From: Rickettsiaceae bacterium
GTDB lineage: Bacteria; Pseudomonadota; Alphaproteobacteria; Rickettsiales; Rickettsiaceae
Length of the DNA: 7,549 nt
Direction: 5' to 3'
NCBI GenBank assembly: GCA_030731565.1
Contig: JANQTT010000085.1
Location: 30,728-38,276, forward strand
Shown here: positions 1 to 5,294 of the stretch, piece after piece
Numbering within the stretch: position 1 is the stretch's first letter
How the letters are laid out: every line of letters starts with the position of its first letter
Translations under genes and position numbers: made by a program
Notes under the pieces: model-generated
The model's database searches: none
What the model was told of the DNA's origin: nothing
Seen by the model: only the letters and a program-made list of their open reading frames with translations

Positions 1-100
1 CCACTAGTCATGCTGAATTTATTTCAGCATCTCAAGAAACAAATTCAGTGTACTCTTTGTTTAAGATGCTAAAAACGAGTTCAGCATGACTATGAAGTGG
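1..100. repeat. Paired-hairpin palindromic repeat, copy 1
   Basis: Two inverted 25-26 base units lie at 7-31 and 65-90, separated by 33 bases, giving an 84-base core (7-90). The outer arms AGTCATGCTGAA (6-17) and TTCAGCATGACT (80-91) are perfectly complementary. Further in, AGCATCT (26-32) pairs with AGATGCT (64-70), and AAACAAA (37-43) with TTTGTTT (56-62). CCACT (1-5) and AGTGG (96-100) extend the pairing to the outside. The left unit can also fold alone, ATGCTGAA (10-17) with TTCAGCAT (23-30) around a 5-base loop. The same 84-base architecture recurs at 4160-4243. I read it as a dispersed non-coding palindromic element; no coding frame or transposase is visible. It may continue to the left of the window. 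Confidence 0.8.
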
Positions 101-136
101 AAAATTTTACTATAATCCGAGCCATGCAACAATGCC

Positions 137-218
137 ACTCGTTTGGAGGATCCCCAAAAAAGCAACAATCCGCATTTTTCTTTAGATCCTAAAGATCCCG
201 GATCAAGCCCGGGATGAC
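137..218. repeat. Paired-hairpin repeat, copy 2 (left arm decayed)
   Basis: The right unit at 194-218 is intact and belongs to the same family as those at 65-90 and 4219-4243: it starts GATCC, ends GGGATGAC, and has a 7-bp stem ATCCCGG/CCGGGAT. Its stem bases differ from the other copies on both sides, so pairing is kept. Where the left unit should be, only ACTCGTTT (137-144) and GGATC (148-152) remain recognisable; the first half is lost and one base is inserted. A small extra hairpin, CTTTAG-ATC-CTAAAG (180-194), abuts the right unit. Bases 219-262, leading to the end of the glycosylase gene, show nothing further. The intact unit could form a hairpin in transcripts reading out of that gene, but it has no clear T-tail. 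Confidence 0.6.
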
Positions 219-262
219 ATAGTTAAATTTAGGATTATATAATTACTTGTGCCTCTCTAAAC

Positions 263-1096
263 TCAAATTACTATACCTTTTTTTTGTATATAATCGCGAA
301 TTTTTAAAAGGTCAAACCACGTATCTTTCTTTTTGTATGGCGATCTGAGGAGAAAAGCCGGATGAAATAAAGCGGCTGTTAATATTGGTTCTTTTAAGTA
401 CTGGTTTGTATAAGGGTAATAATTTTCGCGTATATATGTGATGCTTTCTTTTTTCCCAAGTAAAGCTGTAGCTGCTGTTCCTCCAATTAATATAATCAAT
501 TTAGGAGCAAGCAATTGAATATGCTTTTCTACAAAAGGGCTACATATTTTAATTTCTTCGGGAGTTGGCCTTCTATTTGCTGGCGGTCTCCAAAAAATAG
601 TATTTGTAATATAAATGTTTCGGACGCGGTCAAGCCCAATAGTCTTAAGCATCTTATCAAGCAACTTTCCGCTTTCCCCGCAAAATGGAATACCTTGTTT
701 GTCTTCAGTAGCTCCAGGTGCTTCGCCAATAAGTAATATCTCTGCATTTGGTTGCCCATCACAAAAGACCGTATTTGTGGCGAAGTTTTTTAAAGCGCAG
801 CCATTAAAATTTTCTACAATCGTTTTTAGCTCATCTAAATTTTTAGCGCTTTCGGCAAGACGTCTTGCTTCGGCAATATTTGCTGTTAAACCACTTTCTT
901 CCTTAACTTTAATTGGTTGCGGTTTTATTTGCTCGGTGATTATTTTAGGCATTTTATCCTGAAAATTAGCTTTAGGTACTATTTTTAGTTTTTTCATTAG
1001 AGAATTTTTACTATCTTTTTGTTCAGAACAATAATATCCTATCCCAGCATGCTTGAGCCACTTAAGTTGGTTTAGTTTTGCTTGCAATTTATCCAT
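263..1096 (-). CDS. udg: Uracil-DNA glycosylase, family 4-like
   Basis: This protein (277 residues) is predicted to remove uracil from DNA at the first step of base excision repair. The domain spans about residues 88-275. Motif 1 is GEAPG (124-128) followed by ED (131-132) and GIPFCG; WRPPANRRPTPEE lies at 169-181; the second catalytic motif is HPAFLLR (245-251). Residues 30-75 are a lysine-rich, poorly conserved linker, which is common in alphaproteobacterial members. Classical family 4 enzymes hold a 4Fe-4S cluster with four cysteines. Here C100 and C185 remain, but the partners align to F97 and W169, so the cluster is probably absent. I prefer the ATG at 1096 because the following LKWLKHAG resembles the usual N-terminus; no good ribosome binding site is seen. 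It is divergent from rluD with a 14-bp gap. The family is clear; exact substrate range is not. Confidence 0.9.
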   Translation of the reverse strand: MDKLQAKLNQLKWLKHAGIGYYCSEQKDSKNSLMKKLKIVPKANFQDKMPKIITEQIKPQPIKVKEESGLTANIAEARRLAESAKNLDELKTIVENFNGCALKNFATNTVFCDGQPNAEILLIGEAPGATEDKQGIPFCGESGKLLDKMLKTIGLDRVRNIYITNTIFWRPPANRRPTPEEIKICSPFVEKHIQLLAPKLIILIGGTAATALLGKKESITYIRENYYPYTNQYLKEPILTAALFHPAFLLRSPYKKKDTWFDLLKIRDYIQKKGIVI

Positions 1097-1120
1097 ATAA
1101 ATATTTTAAGATGACGTCAT
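1097..1120. promoter_or_regulatory. 14-bp divergent gap plus 10-bp palindrome at rluD start
   Basis: The start codons of the glycosylase gene (1096, minus) and rluD (1111, plus) are separated by only 14 AT-rich bases. Any promoter adjacent to either gene must therefore overlap the first codons of the other. ATGACGTCAT (1111-1120) is a perfect palindrome that includes the rluD start codon. A TAAAAT hexamer reading on the minus strand is present in the gap (1101-1106), but neither strand has a convincing -35 box. This is a position where divergent control could occur, not an identified operator. Confidence 0.25.
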
Positions 1121-2076
1121 ATAAATATATAATTCCAGAACATTTAAGCGGTCAAAGATTAGATAAAGCTCTAAGCTTATTGTGCCACGAGTCTACACGT
1201 AGTCAAATTCAAAAAGCAATTAAGGATAACAAAACTATTTTAAATAGCCAAATTATTTCGAATTTATCTTCAAGGGTCAAGGAAAATGATATTGTAGAAA
1301 TAAGTCTTATTGAAGAAATACCGCAAAATATAGAAGCTGTTAATATCCCACTTGATATTGTGTATGAAGATTTGGACATAATAGTCATAAATAAAAGTTC
1401 CAATATGACGGTACATCCTGGCGCTGGTAGTCATAATGATACATTGGTCAATGCGCTTTTATATCATAGTAAGAATTTATCAGATATTGGTGGAGAAATC
1501 CGGCCGGGCATAGTCCATAGGTTAGATAAAACGACTTCGGGGTTAATGGTGATAGCAAAAAATAATAAAGCCCATGCAGGCCTAGCAGAACAAATAGAAT
1601 CAAGGAACCTTATTCGAAAGTACCGAGCATTGGTTTGGGGAATGATCAAGCAAGTAGAAGGCACGATAAACATACCCATTGGTAGAAGTAGTAGTGATAG
1701 AAAAAGAATGACAACCTTAAAAAATGGCGGCGGCAAAACTGCTATTACTCATTATAAAGTTACAGAAATAATACATGGTGGTTTGTTTAGCTTGGTAGAA
1801 TGTAAACTAGAAACTGGAAGAACTCATCAAATTAGGGTCCATATGAGCCACATCGGACATTCTATAGTTGGTGATCAAACTTATGGTAATAATTCTCGTA
1901 AAATCCGTGGTTGTCCAGAATATCTAAAAGAAGAATTATTAAAAATGGATCACCAGGCTCTACATTCTTTTTATATTAGCTTTGACCATCCTACAAGTAA
2001 AAAAAGAATGGAATTTATGCAAGATATCCCAGAAGATTATCAGCTTTTATTAAGCTTTATTCATAAGGTTAGTTGA
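1111..2076 (+). CDS. rluD: 23S rRNA pseudouridine synthase RluD
   Basis: Predicted to isomerise uridines to pseudouridine in helix 69 of 23S rRNA (positions 1911, 1915 and 1917 in E. coli numbering), a modification needed for normal large-subunit maturation. The 321-residue length is close to E. coli RluD (326). An S4 RNA-binding domain covers about residues 10-70 (LSGQRLDKAL). The catalytic domain has the RluA-family motif HRLDKTTSGL, with catalytic Asp at D139, and the later block LETGRTHQIRVHMSHIGH (233-250). The RPGIVHRLDK context matches RluD better than RluC. The frame is open further upstream to a TTG at 1078, but the ATG at 1111 begins the conserved S4 region and avoids overlapping the divergent glycosylase gene. 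Only a weak TTTTAAG precedes it. Confidence 0.93.
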   Translation: MTSYKYIIPEHLSGQRLDKALSLLCHESTRSQIQKAIKDNKTILNSQIISNLSSRVKENDIVEISLIEEIPQNIEAVNIPLDIVYEDLDIIVINKSSNMTVHPGAGSHNDTLVNALLYHSKNLSDIGGEIRPGIVHRLDKTTSGLMVIAKNNKAHAGLAEQIESRNLIRKYRALVWGMIKQVEGTINIPIGRSSSDRKRMTTLKNGGGKTAITHYKVTEIIHGGLFSLVECKLETGRTHQIRVHMSHIGHSIVGDQTYGNNSRKIRGCPEYLKEELLKMDHQALHSFYISFDHPTSKKRMEFMQDIPEDYQLLLSFIHKVS

Positions 2077-2115
2077 CAGGATGAATATATAACTTTAACA
2101 TTCCTAGTTATAACT
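2073..2115 (+). promoter_or_regulatory. Candidate promoter for the SBP-flavin reductase-dapB genes
   Basis: A consensus -35 box TTGACA (2073-2078) overlaps the rluD stop codon. A 17-base spacer leads to TAACAT (2096-2101), which matches the -10 consensus at four of six positions. Transcription would start near 2108, inside the perfect 10-bp palindrome AGTTATAACT (2106-2115), a possible operator position. The 59-bp gap between rluD and the next gene could equally be read through from rluD. Confidence 0.45.
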
Positions 2116-2135
2116 CAAAAATATAAGTTGTAAAT

Positions 2136-2879
2136 ATGAACAAGTTCAAAGCCTTATTATTAATGATTTTATCAACAATTCTTGTTTCTTGTGGAGACCT
2201 TAAAGAAGATAGCACTTGGGTTGTAGGAACTAGTGCAGATAACCCGCCGTATGAGTTTATGCGTGATGGAGAAATTGTTGGTTTTGATATTGATTTAATG
2301 GTAGCAATAGGCCAGCATTTAGGTAAAAATATAGACTTTAGAAATATGGAGTTCCATGGACTGCTTGCAGCTTTATCAAGCAATAATGTAGATATGGTAA
2401 TCGCTGGAATGTCAATAACTCCAGAACGCCAAAAGCGTGTGGAATTTTCTATTCCATATACCGATGCTAGGATTGCAATATTGTTTCGCGAGAATGATAA
2501 ATTTAAAGAACCTGAAGATCTAAAAGGTAAACACATTGGAGCCCAACTCGGAACTATATGGACTTTAATATCTCATGACATGTCTGCAAAATATAATTAC
2601 CGCACGAAAGCACTTGCCAATAATTTAATGCTTATTGAAGAGTTAAAGAATAAAAGGTTAGATGCTGTTATTTTAGAGGAATCTCAGGCCCAAAAATTTG
2701 CTGAAAAGTCTCCAGAACTCTCGGCTTTCTCAGTAAAACAATATGGCACCTCTTTTGCAATTGCGTTACCTAAAAATACTAAGCTCAAGAAGAATATTGA
2801 CCATACTATTAAGCAACTAAAAGGAAATGGTACTATTAGCGCTTTAGCTAAAAAATGGGGAATAATTAGTGAGGAGTGA
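2136..2879 (+). CDS. Solute-binding lipoprotein, family 3 (polar amino acid type)
   Basis: Predicted periplasmic binding protein of an ABC importer, held to a membrane by lipid. Residues 1-18 form a lipoprotein signal peptide (hydrophobic LLLMILSTIL) ending in the lipobox LVSC with lipidated C19. The family 3 substrate-binding fold spans about residues 28-245: GTSADNPPYEFM (31-42), FDIDLMVAIG (50-59), the binding signature MSITPERQKRVEFS (92-105) with its ligand-binding Arg, and GTSFAIALPKN (204-214). In many amino-acid binders the second lobe supplies an Asp after DAV; here the aligned residue is E181 (DAVILEES). No permease or ATPase gene is nearby, so partners must be encoded elsewhere. 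Its 3' end overlaps the flavin reductase gene by 11 bp. Substrate is not determinable; arginine, glutamine or another polar amino acid is a family-level guess. Confidence 0.88.
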   Translation: MNKFKALLLMILSTILVSCGDLKEDSTWVVGTSADNPPYEFMRDGEIVGFDIDLMVAIGQHLGKNIDFRNMEFHGLLAALSSNNVDMVIAGMSITPERQKRVEFSIPYTDARIAILFRENDKFKEPEDLKGKHIGAQLGTIWTLISHDMSAKYNYRTKALANNLMLIEELKNKRLDAVILEESQAQKFAEKSPELSAFSVKQYGTSFAIALPKNTKLKKNIDHTIKQLKGNGTISALAKKWGIISEE

Positions 2880-3339
2880 AGAGTTTAAAGCAGCAGTTGG
2901 TAAGTTTCCTACTGGAGTAACTGTTGTTTCTACCTCTTATGAAGGTAAATTATGGGCATTTACCGCTAATTCTTTTACATCCGTTTCGCTTGAGCCAAGT
3001 TTAATATCTTTCTGCTTGGATAAAGCAGCCACTAGTTTCAAAATTTTTAAGGAAAGCCCTTATTTTGCAATAAGCATTTTATCTAGTGACCAGGCGGATT
3101 TATCAGTGCATTTTGCTAGTCACCTTTTAAATAAGTTTCATTCTATTAAATATAAAATTGGTGAATATTCTAATGCGCCATTGATAAATGGAGCAATATC
3201 TTTTATTGAATGTAAAAAATATGATCAGTTTGAATGTGGTGATCATTTTATTTTTGTAGGAGAGGTCAAAAAAATTTATATAGATGAAACAAAATCTCCA
3301 TTACTATATTTTTCTAAAACATATTTGGAGCTAAAATGA
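2869..3339 (+). CDS. Flavin reductase-like FMN-binding protein
   Basis: A 156-residue member of the flavin reductase-like (split-barrel FMN-binding) family, related to reductase components such as HpaC that pass reduced flavin to a partner. Diagnostic blocks are FKAAVGKFPTGVTVVST (6-22), FTANSFTSVSLEPSLISFCL (31-50), FAISILSSDQADLSVHFA (66-83), GDHFIFVGEV (124-133) and PLLYFSKTYLEL at the C-terminus. The start is a GTG at 2869 inside the end of the binding-protein gene; GGGG at 2857-2860 lies 8 bases upstream, and no alternative start occurs in frame before the conserved domain. The stop overlaps the dapB start as ATGA. No monooxygenase partner is encoded here, so the role is unknown; a dedicated oxygenase reductase or a general flavin reductase are both possible. 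Confidence 0.85.
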   Translation: MRSEEFKAAVGKFPTGVTVVSTSYEGKLWAFTANSFTSVSLEPSLISFCLDKAATSFKIFKESPYFAISILSSDQADLSVHFASHLLNKFHSIKYKIGEYSNAPLINGAISFIECKKYDQFECGDHFIFVGEVKKIYIDETKSPLLYFSKTYLELK

Positions 3340-4079
3340 GCTTGATTAAGATAGGTATCAGCGGAGCAAATGGCCGGATGGGAAAAACTATAGAATCTCT
3401 GATTAGTTCAAAAAAAGGTAGGTTTGAACTTGCTGCAAAACTCACCAGTTCTAGTACTAAAGAAGATATTGAAAATTCCTGCAAGATTTGCGACGTTATA
3501 ATTGATTTTTCACAACCAACAGGCTTAAAAGCCCTAATGCACTCTGCTGCTAAATTTCCAACTAATATACTAGTTGGAACAACCGGTCTAGAAAGCGAGC
3601 ATTTTCGTTACATAGAAACAGCTGCAAAAGATATTGCTGTTATTTATGCACCTAACACAAGTTTAGGAGCAAACCTTCTTGAAGATTTATCTATAAGAGC
3701 TGCTAGTATATTGGATGGTTATGATGCAGAAATTATAGAAGCTCACCATAAACATAAAAAAGATTCTCCATCTGGAACTGCGTTAGCAATTGGAAAATCT
3801 ATCGCTAAAACTAGACACATTGATTTTGATTCTAATGCAGTATTTGATCGTTACAATAAAGGCCAAAGACAAAAAGATGATATTACATTTTCTTCCATTA
3901 GAGGAGGAGGGATTTTTGGAGTACATAAGGTAATATTCGCAGGCGATAATGAAGTAATAACTATTGGGCATAGCGCTTTATCGCGCGAAGCTTTCGCGCA
4001 AGGGGCGGTATTTGCAGCATCCTGGCTTATCGGCAAAAAACCCGGGCTATATTCAATGCGCGATGTGCTTGGTTTATAG
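3336..4079 (+). CDS. dapB: 4-hydroxy-tetrahydrodipicolinate reductase DapB
   Basis: Catalyses NAD(P)H-dependent reduction of 4-hydroxy-tetrahydrodipicolinate in the diaminopimelate/lysine pathway, feeding peptidoglycan synthesis in the cytoplasm. The N-terminal Rossmann motif is GISGANGRMGK (7-17); VGTTGL (80-85) and YAPNTSLGAN (104-113) are further dinucleotide/substrate-site blocks. The signature EAHHKHKKDSPSGTA (135-149) contains the equivalents of the E. coli catalytic His159 (H137) and Lys163 (K141). HSALSREAFAQGA (212-224) is the conserved C-terminal block. At 247 residues it is shorter than the E. coli enzyme (273) but no motif is missing. The ATG overlaps the preceding stop by 4 bp, and a good ribosome binding site, GGAG (3327-3330), sits 5 bases upstream within that gene, indicating coupled translation. 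Confidence 0.96.
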   Translation: MSLIKIGISGANGRMGKTIESLISSKKGRFELAAKLTSSSTKEDIENSCKICDVIIDFSQPTGLKALMHSAAKFPTNILVGTTGLESEHFRYIETAAKDIAVIYAPNTSLGANLLEDLSIRAASILDGYDAEIIEAHHKHKKDSPSGTALAIGKSIAKTRHIDFDSNAVFDRYNKGQRQKDDITFSSIRGGGIFGVHKVIFAGDNEVITIGHSALSREAFAQGAVFAASWLIGKKPGLYSMRDVLGL

Positions 4080-4080
4080 G

Positions 4081-4096
4081 CACTACCGAGGTAGTG
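4081..4096 (+). terminator. Short hairpin just after dapB, possible terminator
   Basis: CACTAC (4081-4086) and GTAGTG (4091-4096) form a 6-bp stem with a CGAG loop, starting one base after the dapB stop codon. The following TTCATTATAG is not a proper T-run, so intrinsic termination here is only possible. The much stronger inverted repeat at 4159-4244 could do the same job. Confidence 0.35.
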
Positions 4097-4158
4097 TTCA
4101 TTATAGATAGACGGCACATAACTAATTTCTTTCGCTGTTTGTCCCAAGCCACCTGCGG

Positions 4159-4244
4159 GGTCATCCTGAACTCGTTTCAGGATCTTTTGTAATTGCAGTA
4201 TAGCGCGTTATCTTCTGGGATCCTGAAACGAGTTCAGGATGACC
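4159..4244. repeat. Paired-hairpin palindromic repeat, copy 3 (perfect 26-bp arms)
   Basis: Arms at 4159-4184 and 4219-4244 are perfectly complementary over 26 bases, separated by 34 bases. Each arm is also a hairpin by itself: ATCCTGAA with TTCAGGAT around a 5-base loop (4163-4170 with 4176-4183, and the mirror image in the right arm). The 84-base core 4160-4243 has the same length and unit order as copy 1 (7-90), though the stem bases differ. It lies between the converging ends of dapB and fabI, where a symmetrical hairpin could stop transcription from both sides. I see no coding capacity or flanking target-site duplication. Confidence 0.88.
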
Positions 4245-4402
4245 ATAAGGGGAGTTAGGCCTTATCTATCTGCAAATATAGAACGGAAAGTTTTCTAAAA
4301 GATTTTTAAACGAAAACGATACCAATCCCCAGCTTAAATAGTACAAAGCGCGAAGAGCGAAGCCTATAGTAATATATGAACAATGAGTATGAGCAGTAAT
4401 AT
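4245..4402. other. Remainder of the dapB-fabI gap, nothing recognisable
   Basis: Together with 4097-4158 this makes up the rest of a 323-bp gene-free stretch. No open frame with a plausible start and ribosome site, no tRNA-like cloverleaf and no clear T-tailed hairpin for fabI (which reads leftward into it) are visible. GCGCGAAGAGCGAAG (near 4348-4362) is more GC-rich than its surroundings and contains a short direct repeat of GCGAAG. Confidence 0.5.
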
Positions 4403-5203
4403 TTAAGTTGAGGACTGGTTTAAACTCATTCCCATAATATTATATCCAGAATCAACGTGGTGGTTTTCGCCTGTAACACCTGATGATAGGTCGCTTAGTA
4501 AATATAAAGCGGCTCCTGCAACGTCCTGTTGAGTTGTATTCCTTTTAAGCGGCGCAGTACTAGCATGAACTTTTAGCATGGATTTAAAATCGCCAATTCC
4601 GCTGGCAGCCAAAGTTCGGATTGGTCCTGCTGATATAGAATTAACTCGAATGTTATTTTGTCCCATATCATTTGCCAAATATTTTACACTTGTTTCTAAA
4701 GCGGCTTTTGCTAAGCCCATAACATTATAAAATGGGATGACTTTTTCTGCACCATAATAGCTAAGAGTAACAATTGATCCGCCATCAACCATGAGTGGTT
4801 CAGCCCTTTTTGCAAGCGCGGTCAATGAATAGCATGAGATGTTCATTGAATTCAAAAAATTCTTAAGGCTGGTATCTATATATCTGCCTCTTAGCTCGTC
4901 TTTATCAGCAAAAGCAATTCCATGAATAATGAAATCAATCTTACCCCATTTTTCTTTAACTACCTCAAATAATTTATCCATCGAAGCTTCATCAGTTACA
5001 TCACACTCCTGAACAAAAGAGCATCCAAGTTCTTCAGCTAAAGGCATAACTCTTTTTTCCAGAATTTCCCCTTGGTATGTAAGTGCAATTTCAGCTCCAT
5101 GCTTTCTTGCTTCTTGAGCAATCGCCCAAGAAATAGACATGTTGTTTGCAACGCCAGTTACTATACCCCTTTTTCCTTGAAGTAGTTTTGCTGTATTGTC
5201 CAT
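4403..5203 (-). CDS. fabI: Enoyl-ACP reductase FabI (NADH-dependent)
   Basis: Carries out the last reduction in each cycle of type II fatty acid elongation (trans-2-enoyl-ACP to acyl-ACP) in the cytoplasm. The protein (266 residues) is a short-chain dehydrogenase fold with GKRGIVTGVANNMSISWAIA (10-29) binding NADH, the active-site set Y149, Y159 and K166 in SYYGAEKVIPFYNVMGLAKA, SISAGPIRTLAASGIGDF (189-206), and the C-terminal GVTGENHHVDSGYNI (242-256). The residue aligned with E. coli Gly93, where changes give triclosan or diazaborine resistance, is Ala97; the equivalent of Phe203 (F206) is kept. The ATG at 5203 has AAGGA nine bases upstream on the minus strand (5213-5217). It is divergent from lnt and converges on dapB. 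Confidence 0.96.
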   Translation of the reverse strand: MDNTAKLLQGKRGIVTGVANNMSISWAIAQEARKHGAEIALTYQGEILEKRVMPLAEELGCSFVQECDVTDEASMDKLFEVVKEKWGKIDFIIHGIAFADKDELRGRYIDTSLKNFLNSMNISCYSLTALAKRAEPLMVDGGSIVTLSYYGAEKVIPFYNVMGLAKAALETSVKYLANDMGQNNIRVNSISAGPIRTLAASGIGDFKSMLKVHASTAPLKRNTTQQDVAGAALYLLSDLSSGVTGENHHVDSGYNIMGMSLNQSST

Positions 5204-5294
5204 AGTGATAAATCCTTATTTTTTAAGTTATCTGTACAATTATTATAATTTTATATATCATCGAACAGATTTTCCTGCAAGTGGTTTAACTAAT
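5204..5294. promoter_or_regulatory. Divergent fabI-lnt promoter region
   Basis: This 91-bp AT-rich gap must serve both fabI (minus) and lnt (plus). AATTAT-T-ATAATT (5238-5250) is a perfect inverted repeat that contains TATAAT on the plus strand (5244-5249) and, by symmetry, on the minus strand (5242-5247), so one site could act as -10 box in either direction. Matching -35 boxes are weak: TTTTAA (5221-5226) on the plus strand at 17-base spacing, and nothing convincing on the minus strand. AAGTGG (5279-5284) is the candidate lnt ribosome site. Confidence 0.4.

Noticed and set aside
515..962. Several open frames within the glycosylase, rluD, dapB and lnt genes on the opposite strand or other frames
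   Set aside because: They overlap genes with clear family motifs, are short, show biased shadow-type composition and have no recognisable domain.
1078..1110. TTG start extending rluD upstream by 11 residues
   Set aside because: It would overlap the divergent glycosylase gene and adds residues before the conserved S4 domain; the ATG at 1111 fits the family.
3983..3999. GC-rich palindrome GCGCGAA-GCT-TTCGCGC inside dapB
   Set aside because: It encodes the conserved SREAFA block of DapB, and the protein sequence largely explains it; no sign of an inserted element.
5196..5294. TTG start extending lnt upstream by 33 residues
   Set aside because: The extension runs back over the fabI start, is rich in Tyr/Asn from AT-rich DNA and lacks Lnt-like sequence; the ATG at 5295 gives the normal family length.
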